Source: Stenotrophomonas sp. UBA2629
Lineage (GTDB): Bacteria > Pseudomonadota > Gammaproteobacteria > Xanthomonadales > Xanthomonadaceae
Assembly: GCA_002359895.1 (NCBI GenBank)
Contig: DEOB01000010.1
Coordinates: 792,251 to 856,250 of the forward strand
Direction: 5' to 3'
DNA: 64,000 bases
Under the pieces are notes generated by a model. The model had not been told where the DNA came from and searched no databases. It worked only from the letters and a program-made list of their open reading frames with translations. Positions 1 through 9,821 of the stretch are shown one piece after another. Both the position numbers and the translations under genes were made by a program. The first letter of the stretch is position 1, and the number at the start of each line of letters is the position of its first letter.

Positions 1-37
1 AGACCGGGGCGTTGGGGGGCGCTTTTGCTTTATTTTT

Positions 38-895
38 TTACAGATCCTGCTCGTAACGGACGTACGGTATTGCGCCGTCGTCGTTGCTCTCGTTACGGGG
101 GGAGAAGGGGTTTTTGCCGCGGGTGATGACGTTCTCGGCGCCGACGGTGAGCTGGCCGCTCCAAGGCGTGCGCCAGGTGATGCCCAAGCCGAGGCCTTCC
201 CATTTGCCGTTGCTGCCGGGGGCGTCTACGACGCGGCCGATGACGTTGGCGCTGAAGGGGCCGTAGCCACCGCCTACGCTCAGGCTCTTGCTGTCCCACT
301 GGTCAACGATGGCTGGGGAGGCATCGCTGAGGGGTACCAGGCGTGCTTTTGCGTAAGTGCCGCCAATGGACACGAAGCCTTCGCGGCCGATGTTCTTTTG
401 GCCGAAGACGGTGAGGTCGTTCTGCTCCATGCGTGCGGCGCCGGCCTTGTTGCCGCCGGCCAACCATGCGGGCAGCGTGTCGCGGCCGGTGCCGGCAGTG
501 ATGCCGACGCGCCCGCTAGGGCGGTTGAACGCGGTGGTGGCCGAGATGTGGTGGCCATCGTTGTCGTCTTCATCGCCGAGGCTGGCGAGCATGCAATGGC
601 TGGCGAGCCCGCCGATGCTGGTGCCGCGGCTGCTGTTGCAGAGCAGGCCCAGCGAATCGCCGGAAGATAGGCCAAAAGCGGCGTCCAGTGAGCTGCGGCC
701 GAAGTTCCAGCGGGCGCCGGCACGTTGCTCGCCGGTGGGCTCAAGATAAAGCAGTGCTTCGACCTTGCCGCTGCCACGGTTCCAGACCGGGAGCACGGTG
801 CCATCGGTTGCCTTGGGCTTGCTCTGCGCATGCACGCCCGAGACCGCGCTAAGGGCGATCATCAAGGCAAGCGGCAGGCGCAGAAAGGCGTTCAT
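38..895 (-). CDS. Predicted outer-membrane or secreted beta-rich protein
   Basis: 285 residues. A signal peptide is visible (MNAFLRLPLALMIALSAVSG, cleavage probably after VHAQ near residue 24). The mature part is rich in Gly, Ser and Asn and consists of short amphipathic stretches of alternating hydrophobic residues, ending YVRYEQDL, which resembles a small outer-membrane beta-barrel. I do not recognise a named family. Two cysteines (in LLCNSS and SHCMLA) could form a disulfide. The gene is monocistronic as far as the window shows, running toward the left edge, with a plausible sigma-70 promoter at 949-977. No catalytic motif is visible. Secretion is well supported; barrel topology is an inference. 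Confidence 0.7.
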   Translation of the reverse strand: MNAFLRLPLALMIALSAVSGVHAQSKPKATDGTVLPVWNRGSGKVEALLYLEPTGEQRAGARWNFGRSSLDAAFGLSSGDSLGLLCNSSRGTSIGGLASHCMLASLGDEDDNDGHHISATTAFNRPSGRVGITAGTGRDTLPAWLAGGNKAGAARMEQNDLTVFGQKNIGREGFVSIGGTYAKARLVPLSDASPAIVDQWDSKSLSVGGGYGPFSANVIGRVVDAPGSNGKWEGLGLGITWRTPWSGQLTVGAENVITRGKNPFSPRNESNDDGAIPYVRYEQDL

Positions 896-948
896 GGACT
901 CATACAGACCGGTTACGCGCCAGGAAGTTCCCGGCGCATGAACGAATG

Positions 949-977
949 ATCGTAAGTTGTTTATGGTTTCTTAACAA
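949..977 (-). promoter_or_regulatory. Putative sigma-70 promoter of the beta-rich secreted protein gene
   Basis: Read on the minus strand: TTGTTA (972-977), a 17-base spacer, then TACGAT (949-954). Each hexamer matches the consensus at four of six positions and the spacing is ideal. The start codon at 895 lies about 50 bases downstream. Confidence 0.45.
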
Positions 978-1013
978 GTGGTCACCCTCCCCAGGTGCAA
1001 CTCGCCAGATACA

Positions 1014-1907
1014 TCACTGCAGCCGCTCGGGAGCGGGCTGGTTGGCCGGTGTAGACGCAAACAATGCGCCGAACTCAGTCAAGGGGAAGTGATATTCCTG
1101 GCCGCAGAACTCGCAGCGCACATCGACCTGACCGGTGGCTTCGGCGGCCGCCCGGGCTTCCTCTTCGCCCAGTGACTGCAGCATGGAGCTTACACGCTCG
1201 TAGGAGCAGGAACAGCCGAACCGCAGCGGCTTTTCTCCCATCAGCTCCGGATGTTCCTCATGGAACAGGCGGTGCAGTAGCTCGCTGCCGGGCAGGGCCA
1301 GCAGTTCTTCGCGGCCGAGCGTGTCGAACAGCGCGCCGGCGCGGACCCAGCCGTCCACGTCACCGGTGTCGCCCGGCAATTTCTGCAGCAGCAGGCCGGC
1401 GGCGTGTTCACCGTCGCAGGTCAGCAGCAGGCGGGTGGGCAATTGCTCGGAATGGCGGAAATAGTCCTCGAAGGCGTCGTCGAGGCTGTCGCCGGTAAGG
1501 CTCACCAGGCTCTGGTAACGCTGTGGTTCGCGCGGATCCAGACCGGGGTTTTCAATGGTGATGGCCAGCAGGGCGTCTTCGCCCAGCCCCTGCAGCGTGG
1601 TCGGCGCATCTTCGCCATCGGCCACCTGCACGATGCCGCGCAGGGTGCCTGCCGAAGTGCATTCGGTGAACAGCGCCCGCAGCGCAGAGGAACTGCGCAG
1701 TTGGATCGATAGACGGCCGTCCACCTTGGTGTGCCCTGTGAACAGTGCCGTGGCCACCGCGGCTTCGCCGAGCAGGCGCGCGGCCGAGGCCGGGTAGTCG
1801 CCATGGGACAGGATTTCGCGCCAGCTTTCGCTCAGACGGACATGGACACCGCGCACGCCGGCGTCGGGCAGGAGGAAGCGAACAAGGAGGTCTGAGGTAT
1901 CGGTCAT
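1014..1907 (-). CDS. hslO: Hsp33 redox-regulated chaperone
   Basis: 297 residues beginning MTDTSDLLVRFLLPDAG, the usual Hsp33 size. Hsp33 is a cytoplasmic holdase activated by oxidative unfolding, when four zinc-bound cysteines form disulfides. The C-terminal switch is intact: CSC in GCSCSYERV, followed about 30 residues later by CEFC in VRCEFCGQEYHF, giving the CxC...CxxC signature. The reading frame stays open further upstream, but that extension overlaps the divergent mtgA promoter and start and is Arg/Ser-rich without Hsp33 character. I therefore start at 1907; an ATG nine bases upstream (MPLM) is an alternative. Confidence 0.93.
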   Translation of the reverse strand: MTDTSDLLVRFLLPDAGVRGVHVRLSESWREILSHGDYPASAARLLGEAAVATALFTGHTKVDGRLSIQLRSSSALRALFTECTSAGTLRGIVQVADGEDAPTTLQGLGEDALLAITIENPGLDPREPQRYQSLVSLTGDSLDDAFEDYFRHSEQLPTRLLLTCDGEHAAGLLLQKLPGDTGDVDGWVRAGALFDTLGREELLALPGSELLHRLFHEEHPELMGEKPLRFGCSCSYERVSSMLQSLGEEEARAAAEATGQVDVRCEFCGQEYHFPLTEFGALFASTPANQPAPERLQ

Positions 1908-1980
1908 GAGCGGCATCTGCGCGAGGTGGGGCCGGTGCCGGATAATGCGCCGGACAGTGGAAGGTGCAAGGTGAATATCA

Positions 1981-2730
1981 ATGGGGGCGGAGCAGGACAA
2001 GCGCAAGGCGGAGCCGTTGGCCAATTCAGGCCGCAAGCGACGCTGGTGGCGGATGCTGTTGTGGGTGCCGGTGTTGCTGGCGGCGTGCAGTGTGCTGCAG
2101 GTGCTGGCGCTGCGCTTTGTGGACCCGCCGTTTTCCACGGTGATGGTGTTCCGTCAGCTGGAAGCCTGGGGCCAAGGCGACTGGAAGTTCCGCATTCACT
2201 ACCAATGGCGCGACTTGGACGAAATGGCACCGAGCGTGCCGATTTCGCTGGTGGCGGCCGAGGACCAGCGGTTTCCGCTGCACAACGGGTTTGATCTGAA
2301 GGCGATTGAAAAGGCGCGCAAGCACAACGCCGACGGTGGGCGGCTGCGCGGCGCCAGCACCATCAGCCAGCAGACGGCGAAGAATGTTTTCCTGTGGCAG
2401 GGCCGCAGTTGGCTGCGCAAAGGGTTGGAGGTCTGGTACACGGTGCTGATCGAGGCGTTGTGGCCCAAGCAGCGCATTCTTGAGATGTACGCCAATGTGG
2501 CCGAACTAGGCGATGGCGTGTATGGCGTGCAGGCTGCCGCGCAGCATTATTGGCGCAAGGATGCGGCCAAGCTGAGTCCGGCCGAGAGCGCGCGCTTGGC
2601 TGCGGTGCTACCGTCGCCACGCCGTTACAGTGCGGCCAACCCTGGGCCGTTCGTGCAGCGCCGTGCCGCGTGGATCCAGCGGCAGGCACGGCAATTGGGG
2701 GGTGCTGGTTACATTGACGATGCCGATTAA
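1981..2730 (+). CDS. mtgA: Monofunctional biosynthetic peptidoglycan transglycosylase
   Basis: 249 residues, normal for MtgA. It polymerises lipid II into glycan strands at the outer face of the inner membrane. An N-terminal membrane anchor spans about residues 24-45 (RMLLWVPVLLAACSVLQVLA). The GT51 domain follows, with the catalytic glutamate in AAEDQRF (E94) and the second conserved block RGASTISQQTAKN. No transpeptidase domain is present. It is divergent from hslO (73 bases between starts). A modest AAGG-type ribosome site precedes the ATG by about 9 bases. It is followed 27 bases later by the glycosyltransferase gene on the same strand and may be co-transcribed with it. Confidence 0.93.
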   Translation: MGAEQDKRKAEPLANSGRKRRWWRMLLWVPVLLAACSVLQVLALRFVDPPFSTVMVFRQLEAWGQGDWKFRIHYQWRDLDEMAPSVPISLVAAEDQRFPLHNGFDLKAIEKARKHNADGGRLRGASTISQQTAKNVFLWQGRSWLRKGLEVWYTVLIEALWPKQRILEMYANVAELGDGVYGVQAAAQHYWRKDAAKLSPAESARLAAVLPSPRRYSAANPGPFVQRRAAWIQRQARQLGGAGYIDDAD

Positions 2731-2757
2731 ACCCGGCGGCTTGAGTAGAATCGCCCG

Positions 2758-3777
2758 ATGAACCCACGCGACCGCCTGACGCTTGTCATCACTGCCTTCA
2801 ACGAGCAGGACGCTCTACCGTTGCTGCATCCGCGCCTGTGCGCGCAGTTGGATGCGCTGACCGATGTTGATGGCCGCATTCTGTATGTGGATGACGGCAG
2901 CAGCGATGCGAGCTGGTCGGTGATGCAGCAGCTGGCAACCAGTGATCCGCGCGTGGCTGCATTGCGGTTGTCGCGTAATTTCGGCAAAGAATCCGCATTG
3001 ACTGCCGGCCTGGATTTTGTCGAGGAAGGCGCGGTCATCATGCTCGACGCCGATGGGCAGGATCCCCCGGAACTGGTGCCGCAGTTTGTCGCGTTATGGC
3101 GGCAGGGCCATGACGATGTGTATGGCATGCGCATGGAGCGTGACGGCGATGGTTGGCTGAAGCGTGCGACGGCGTCGATGTTCTATCGCGTGATCGGGCG
3201 GTTGTCGAAAACACCGATTCCGGCGGATGTCGGAGATTTTCGTCTGCTGTCGCCGCGCGCGCTGGCCGGCCTGCGGCAATTGCGTGAACGCCAGCGTTTC
3301 ATGAAGGGCTTGTTCGGCTGGGTGGGCTACAACCGCGTGGCGCTGCCGTATCGACGCGAGCGGCGTGTGGCCGGGCGCAGTAAGTTCGGTTTCTGGAAGT
3401 TGTGGAATTTCGCGCTGGAAGGCATCACCAGTTTTTCCACCGCGCCGCTGCGTGCTGCGACGTACATGGGCCTGTTCACCGCGGCCGGTGCATTTGCCTT
3501 TGGCGTCTGGGTGGTGGCCAAAGCCGCGTTTTATGGCGACCGGGTGGCGGGTTGGCCGACGATGATGGCGGTGATCCTGTTTCTGGGCGGTGTGCAGTTG
3601 ATCGCGCTCGGCCTGATTGGTGAGTACCTCGGGCGCCTGTATATGGAGGCAAAGCAGCGGCCGTTGTATCTGGTTGACACATGGTTGCCGGCGAACGTGG
3701 CAGTATCAGCCGCACTCGACAGCGCAGGAGAACGTCATGATCACCGTTCGACAGTTGCTTGGGGCCAAATCCCCTGA
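2758..3777 (+). CDS. GT2 family glycosyltransferase (dolichol-phosphate-mannose synthase/GtrB type)
   Basis: 339 residues. It likely transfers a sugar from a nucleotide donor to undecaprenyl phosphate at the cytoplasmic membrane. The N-terminal GT-A domain has the substrate-binding VDDGSSD (44-50) and the metal-binding DADGQDPPEL (97-106), followed by QRFMKG. Two transmembrane helices lie at about residues 238-260 and 270-292, the architecture of GtrB/ArnC-like proteins. The C-terminal tail after the helices is Arg/His-rich and overlaps the next gene by 41 bases in another frame, so the last 14 codons may be a strain-specific extension. The sugar and final acceptor cannot be read from sequence. 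Confidence 0.88.
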   Translation: MNPRDRLTLVITAFNEQDALPLLHPRLCAQLDALTDVDGRILYVDDGSSDASWSVMQQLATSDPRVAALRLSRNFGKESALTAGLDFVEEGAVIMLDADGQDPPELVPQFVALWRQGHDDVYGMRMERDGDGWLKRATASMFYRVIGRLSKTPIPADVGDFRLLSPRALAGLRQLRERQRFMKGLFGWVGYNRVALPYRRERRVAGRSKFGFWKLWNFALEGITSFSTAPLRAATYMGLFTAAGAFAFGVWVVAKAAFYGDRVAGWPTMMAVILFLGGVQLIALGLIGEYLGRLYMEAKQRPLYLVDTWLPANVAVSAALDSAGERHDHRSTVAWGQIP

Positions 3778-4168
3778 GATTCATGCGGTAGCGCCGGATG
3801 CGGCGGTGGTGCAGGCCATCCGCCTGATGGCCGAGAAGGGCATCGGTGCGGTGTTGGTGATGGAAGGCCCGCGTCTGGTGGGTATCCTTTCCGAGCGGGA
3901 TTACGCACGCAAAATCGTGTTGAAGGATCGTTCGTCCGCCACCACGGCGGTGCAGGAGATCATGACCTCGGTATTGGTGACGGTGGCGCCTGCTGCCACG
4001 GTTGAGCAATGTCTGGAGCTGGTGACCAACCGCCGCATCCGCCATCTGCCGGTTGTGGAGGATGGCGTGGTGGTCGGTGTGATTTCCATCGGCGACCTGG
4101 TCAAGGCCGTGATCGAGCAGCAGCGTTGCGAGCTTGGGCAGCTGCAGCAGTACATTACCGGCGGCTGA
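3737..4168 (+). CDS. CBS-domain protein
   Basis: 143 residues made of two CBS motifs (about residues 10-65 and 75-135), a Bateman module that usually binds adenosyl ligands such as AMP, ATP or SAM. The repeat signature GIGAVLVMEGPRLVGILSER in the first half is echoed by RIRHLPVVEDGVVVGVISIG in the second. No catalytic or membrane domain is attached, so it is a stand-alone sensor or adaptor. The start is fixed by AGGAGA just upstream of the ATG at 3737, a site inside the end of the glycosyltransferase gene. The partner protein is unknown. Confidence 0.88.
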   Translation: MITVRQLLGAKSPEIHAVAPDAAVVQAIRLMAEKGIGAVLVMEGPRLVGILSERDYARKIVLKDRSSATTAVQEIMTSVLVTVAPAATVEQCLELVTNRRIRHLPVVEDGVVVGVISIGDLVKAVIEQQRCELGQLQQYITGG

Positions 4169-4187
4169 GCCACCGCATGCAGCGGCG

Positions 4188-6158
4188 CTACTTGGCGTAG
4201 CTGCCGCCGCAATCGACATCCTTGCCTGGGCCGGTTTCCAGCGTGGCGAGCAGGGCGGCGGGCGGCGTGATGCTGGCCAAGGTCAGCGCGATGGCGCCGC
4301 GAATGCCCAGCGCCTTGAAATCCGGCCGGAACGACGGGTCTTTGAATGTGCCGCCGATGCGCAGCGGTGAGCGCAGGGCGAGGATGCTCACGTCCTTTGG
4401 CCGCGGGCGAAGTAGCAGATCCAACTGTTCCTGCTTCAGGTTTATCGTGCCTTCGCCGAGCACGAGTGTGTCGGTGGTATCGAAGGCCATTGCGCGGGTG
4501 CGCATCGTTCCATCGTGTACGCCGAAGTCAGCAAAGGCGCAGCGTAGGGGAATCTGGCGGTCGCCGGTGAACAGGAACTTCACCGATTCGGCCACATCCA
4601 GGCCGGCCAGCTCCATCAGCAGGTTGCCGATATGGCCACGTCCCATGCCGATGCTGACCTGGCCATTGCTGTCGCCCAGCATCGCTGCAACCGAATTGCC
4701 GTTGCCGGTCAGGCGTATCTCGCCGCTGATGCCGCCGGATGCCTGTTCGGCAAGTTTTGCATCGGGAAACAGCTTGCCCAGTTGCACAGTGCGCAGGCTC
4801 GCAGTGAGCGTGGTGGCGATCTGCGGACGACGTGCATCCATGCGCACGGTGCTGCGGATGTGGCCGCCTGCGACGCCGAAATCCAATGGCTCCAGTCGCA
4901 GCAGGCCATCATCCAGCTTGAGGTGTGCGTCCATGTCCTCCAGCGGTAGCGAAGGCGCATTGATGCGCTGGGCCTTCCAGCGGACATCGGCATCCATGGC
5001 GCGTAAACGGCTCAGGTCATACGCCTTGTCCGGCAGTACGGTGGGTTTTGCGGCCAACCGCGCGGCCTCTGCCTTCTGGTCGGCATTGGCCGATTCCTGG
5101 CCACCGGTCTTCGGTGGCGCACCGACAAAGCCGGCGAGGTCGTCGAAATCCAATCGGCGTGACAGCAGGTTGGCGGTCAGTCGTGGGCGTTCACCGGCCA
5201 CGTCGATGCGCACGTCGCCAGACAGATCGCTGTCGCCAACGCGGCCGCTGAATTTTTCATAGCGCCAGATCTGGTGATCGCGCTTGAGCTGCCCATCCAA
5301 TTGATAGGGCGGCGAAGAAGGAATGGCGATGCCGATCAGTGGATACAGATCCTCCATGTCCTGGCCGCTGAGCTGGAATCGCAGGTCGAAAACACGCAGC
5401 TGGAAGGGGTGGGTCAATGTGCCGCTGGCGATGGCGCGGGTGCCACCGGCGCGGGCATCCAGCCGTATGCGGAACGGTGAGTCGGTGTTGGCCAGTTCCA
5501 GCGGAGATTCAGTGTTGCCCTTCAACGTGAACGCGGCACCGCGCCAGCGCCCCTTGCCGCTGACATCAAGCGGCGGCGCGGTATCGGCCTGCTTTGCTTT
5601 GCCGCTCTGTACCTGCAGCTCCACGTCGGTGCGCTCGACTTCATCGAGAAAGTGCAGCGTGCCTTCTTCGATGCGCAATCGTTTGAGCTGCATCGGTGAG
5701 CCACCCCCTTCGCCAAGAAAATCCCAATTGCCGGGTTGGTCTTGGGTGGGGCCGGTCTGCAGCAGTACGTCGGGGCGGGTCAAGCGCACTTCAGGCAACT
5801 GCACGCTGGCGCGCAACAGGGGCCACAAGCGGACGTCGATCTCTACCTGGTCCGCACTGGCCATGCGTTTCTGCTTGGCCCACGTGGCGTTGGCGAACTG
5901 CACGTCATCGGCGCGGATTGTGGTGGTGTTGCCGAGGTCCACATCCAGATTGCCTATCTGCAGTGCACGACCGGTACGCGCCTGCACCGCGCGTTCAACG
6001 GGGCCTTTGAACCAGTTCCAGTCCCACAACAGCACAAGTGCGATGATTGCGGCAACCAACAGCGCGAGGGCTGCAAGCCAGCGTTGGCCGCGCTTACCGG
6101 GGCGTTTGAGGCGCCAGCGCGACGCATGCGGCGCGGCGGGGGCAGGGGAAGTATTCAC
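4188..6158 (-). CDS. AsmA family protein
   Basis: 656 residues. One N-terminal membrane helix (about 28-47, WLAALALLVAAIIALVLLWD) is followed by a large periplasmic region. The sequence GPVERAVQARTGRALQIGNL just after the helix is the AsmA N-terminal signature, and a C-terminal AsmA-like block lies around residues 440-600. AsmA-like proteins are inner-membrane-anchored bridge proteins implicated in phospholipid movement to the outer membrane and in outer-membrane assembly. It is the first of several minus-strand genes and is separated from the hemolysin III gene by 94 bases. The precise cargo is not evident. Confidence 0.85.
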   Translation of the reverse strand: MNTSPAPAAPHASRWRLKRPGKRGQRWLAALALLVAAIIALVLLWDWNWFKGPVERAVQARTGRALQIGNLDVDLGNTTTIRADDVQFANATWAKQKRMASADQVEIDVRLWPLLRASVQLPEVRLTRPDVLLQTGPTQDQPGNWDFLGEGGGSPMQLKRLRIEEGTLHFLDEVERTDVELQVQSGKAKQADTAPPLDVSGKGRWRGAAFTLKGNTESPLELANTDSPFRIRLDARAGGTRAIASGTLTHPFQLRVFDLRFQLSGQDMEDLYPLIGIAIPSSPPYQLDGQLKRDHQIWRYEKFSGRVGDSDLSGDVRIDVAGERPRLTANLLSRRLDFDDLAGFVGAPPKTGGQESANADQKAEAARLAAKPTVLPDKAYDLSRLRAMDADVRWKAQRINAPSLPLEDMDAHLKLDDGLLRLEPLDFGVAGGHIRSTVRMDARRPQIATTLTASLRTVQLGKLFPDAKLAEQASGGISGEIRLTGNGNSVAAMLGDSNGQVSIGMGRGHIGNLLMELAGLDVAESVKFLFTGDRQIPLRCAFADFGVHDGTMRTRAMAFDTTDTLVLGEGTINLKQEQLDLLLRPRPKDVSILALRSPLRIGGTFKDPSFRPDFKALGIRGAIALTLASITPPAALLATLETGPGKDVDCGGSYAK

Positions 6159-6252
6159 GCCTGCATGGTTGCCTACACACAGTGCAGGGCGCGCGAAACG
6201 TTCATTGGCGTGATGTGCACGTTCCGTTGTCGGAGCGTGTTGCCGCGCGGGA

Positions 6253-6885
6253 TCAGAGGATCTGCGCGGTCACCGAAACGAAGTGGCAGACGCTGCCGGC
6301 AATCACGAACAGATGCCAGATGGCGTGCGAATACGGCAACTGTTCGCGGTGATAGAACACCGTGCCCAGTGTGTAGAAGATGCCGCCGGCAAACAGCCAG
6401 CCGATGGTCCATGCATCCAGCGAATTCCACATGGGCTTGATCGCCACCACCACCAGCCAGCCCATCGCGATGTAGATGGCGGTGGAAAGTTTCTTGAAAC
6501 GCCCGGTGTAGAACAGTTTGAACACCACGCCCGACAGCGCCAGCACCCAGATGGCGGTGAACATGCCCCAGCCCCACGGGCCGCGCAGGCCAATGAGCGT
6601 AAACGGCGTGTAGGTGCCCGCGATCAGTACATAGATCGCGCAGTGGTCGAAGATCTTCAGTCGCCCTTTGGCCACCGGATGTTGGATGGCGTGATACAGC
6701 GTAGAGGCGGTGTAGAGCAGCAGCAGTGCAACGCCGAAAACGATGGCGCTGGCCAACTGCCAACCATCGCCGTAGATGGCGGCGAGGGTGATGAGCACCG
6801 CGCCAGCAGCCAGTGCTGTGACAGCGCCCAGACCGTGGGTGAGGGCACTTGCGATTTCTTCCCGGATGGAAGCGGTAGCAGTCAT
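6253..6885 (-). CDS. trhA: Hemolysin III/TrhA family seven-helix membrane protein
   Basis: 210 residues beginning MTATASIREEIASALTHGLG. Seven hydrophobic helices and the conserved PAQR/hemolysin III residues are present: STLYHAIQH, FDHCAIYVLIAGTYTPF and a C-terminal HAIWHLFV. The clustered histidines and Asp form the putative metal-binding hydrolase site of the family. Bacterial members influence membrane energetics and lipid state; direct hemolysin activity is not established for most. An in-frame upstream extension to 6975 exists but is not hydrophobic or conserved, so I start at 6885. It is co-oriented with prfC upstream, with a hairpin between them. Confidence 0.87.
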   Translation of the reverse strand: MTATASIREEIASALTHGLGAVTALAAGAVLITLAAIYGDGWQLASAIVFGVALLLLYTASTLYHAIQHPVAKGRLKIFDHCAIYVLIAGTYTPFTLIGLRGPWGWGMFTAIWVLALSGVVFKLFYTGRFKKLSTAIYIAMGWLVVVAIKPMWNSLDAWTIGWLFAGGIFYTLGTVFYHREQLPYSHAIWHLFVIAGSVCHFVSVTAQIL

Positions 6886-6980
6886 GTAGAAGAGGCCGTG
6901 GGCTGGGGGATGCCCGATGCGGTCTATTAAAACAGGAACCGGCGAGTGGGAGACAGCGCCGGGTGATGAATTCAAGCTGC

Positions 6981-7010
6981 GCAGGGGCCGGCGTTCTGCC
7001 GTACCCCTGC
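6981..7010 (-). terminator. Hairpin downstream of prfC, possible weak terminator
   Basis: GCAGGGG (6981-6987) pairs with CCCCTGC (7004-7010), and an inner CGGC/GCCG pair extends the stem. It lies just past the prfC stop codon. There is no good U-tract in the minus-strand direction, so termination by this hairpin alone is uncertain. Confidence 0.35.
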
Positions 7011-7020
7011 ATTGAAGCCC

Positions 7021-8625
<1,605 letters not shown>

Positions 8626-8681
8626 GGCAGGAGCGCCCGCTTGGGCGCATTCAGGAGCAAAGAGCCCGTGATTATAACGGG

Positions 8682-9512
8682 TTAGGGCACGGCGCTCGTT
8701 TCCCTTGGAAACTGCAGCTCTCCGCGCTCGCTGCGCATGCGGAACGGCAGCGAGGTCAGCGCCAGGCCGGTGTTGGCCTGTACCGCGAAGTGGAGATGGG
8801 GCCCGGTGCTGCGGCCGGTGTTGCCTGACAGGGCCAGTTGCTGGCCGGTTTCCACTTTCTGGCCCAAGCGCACCTGCAGTCCGCCGGTCTGCAGGTGCGC
8901 GTACAGCGCCATGCTGCCGTCGCTGTGCAGTACTCGCACCAGGCTGCCGAGGTCGGGCGCGCTTTCCACCAGTTGCATGACCTTGCCCGCGCGCGCGGCC
9001 AGCACCGGTGTGCCTTCGGGGAGAGGGAAATCGACGGCATGACGGTTCTGCGCGTCGGTATGGCTGTAGCGGCCGGCAAAGGCTTGGCTGACGCGCACCT
9101 GATGACTGCGGAACGGCAATTGGTACAGGTAATTGTCCGGTCGCGCGGCGGGGGCGCCGGGGATGGCGTCCAGCAGCAACTGCGACGGGGCCCCGTCGGC
9201 GGGCAGCCAGAGCAGGGTGCGCCGTTCGCCGGGTGCCAGCACAACCGGGGGTGCAGGTGTTTTCACCAATGCGGCACTTTGGCCGCGCAGCTGTACCTGC
9301 ACGGGCCCAGACAGCAGGTTGCGGGCAATGGCGGCTTGACCACCGGCGCGCGGCTCCAGCGTCAGGCTGGCGAAGGCAGGGTTGGAGGGCACGCGCGCTG
9401 TAGTGGCGCCGTTCAAGCCCCAGCTTTGCCGCCAGCGTGCGCTGGGCGCGGCATCGGCGGGGGTTGGGGCGGCAAGCGCCGTGGCGATAAGCAATGGGAA
9501 GAGGGCGCGCAC
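8682..9512 (-). CDS. M23 family (LytM-type) metallopeptidase, exported
   Basis: 276 residues with a signal peptide (cleavage near ADA/AP, residue 21). The C-terminal half is a LytM/M23 domain with a complete zinc site: HAVD (H158, D161), YAHL (H206) and GPHLHF (H239, H241). Active members cut peptide cross-links in peptidoglycan. The N-terminal 120 residues form a beta-rich region of unknown role, probably an inhibitory or positioning domain. The gene is divergent from the metX riboswitch leader. Because all metal ligands are present, catalytic activity is expected, unlike degenerate EnvC-type activators. Confidence 0.9.
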   Translation of the reverse strand: MRALFPLLIATALAAPTPADAAPSARWRQSWGLNGATTARVPSNPAFASLTLEPRAGGQAAIARNLLSGPVQVQLRGQSAALVKTPAPPVVLAPGERRTLLWLPADGAPSQLLLDAIPGAPAARPDNYLYQLPFRSHQVRVSQAFAGRYSHTDAQNRHAVDFPLPEGTPVLAARAGKVMQLVESAPDLGSLVRVLHSDGSMALYAHLQTGGLQVRLGQKVETGQQLALSGNTGRSTGPHLHFAVQANTGLALTSLPFRMRSERGELQFPRETSAVP

Positions 9513-9599
9513 AGTGCCTACGGTGTCATGACTGGGACAACGATTGTGCCTGTTTGGTTGCGCCTGAAATTGTTATATCGCTCTATCCGAATAAAGAGA

Positions 9600-9628
9600 T
9601 TGACAGGGGGCGGTCGGACTGGCATCGT
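9600..9628 (+). promoter_or_regulatory. Putative sigma-70 promoter of the metX operon
   Basis: A perfect -35 TTGACA (9600-9605), a 17-base spacer and a poor -10 CATCGT (9623-9628, three of six matches). The predicted transcription start, about 9635, coincides with the first base of the riboswitch P1 helix, which supports the assignment despite the weak -10. Confidence 0.55.
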
Positions 9629-9632
9629 AGCG

Positions 9633-9752
9633 CCACCATCGAGACCGGCAGAGGGACAGGCCCTTTGAAGCCGGGGCAACCAGCAGACGCGCAAGCGCCT
9701 GTGTTTGGTGCCAAATCCTGCGGAGACCACGTGTCTGCCGAAAAGATGGTTC
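9633..9752 (+). ncRNA. SAM-I (S-box) riboswitch
   Basis: The leader shows the SAM-I core in order: GAGACCGG, AGAGGGACAGGCCC, TTTGAAGCCGGGGCAACC, a variable hairpin, then GGTGCCAAATCC and GAAAAGATG. The P1 helix closes the aptamer: ACCATC (9635-9640) pairs with GATGGT (9745-9750). SAM binding should lower expression of the downstream metX-metB-hom operon. About 70 bases separate the aptamer from the metX start. I see a GTTCG/CGAAC hairpin with an inner GTGC-ATC-GCAC loop just after P1 but no U-tract, so the switch may act on translation or use Rho. The family is known mainly from Firmicutes and is less common in gammaproteobacteria. Confidence 0.93.
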
Positions 9753-9821
9753 GTTACGTGCATCGCACGGCGAACACGGGCTCCGCGAAGCTCGATGGCT
9801 GCTCCTTATCGGGATACCGCC

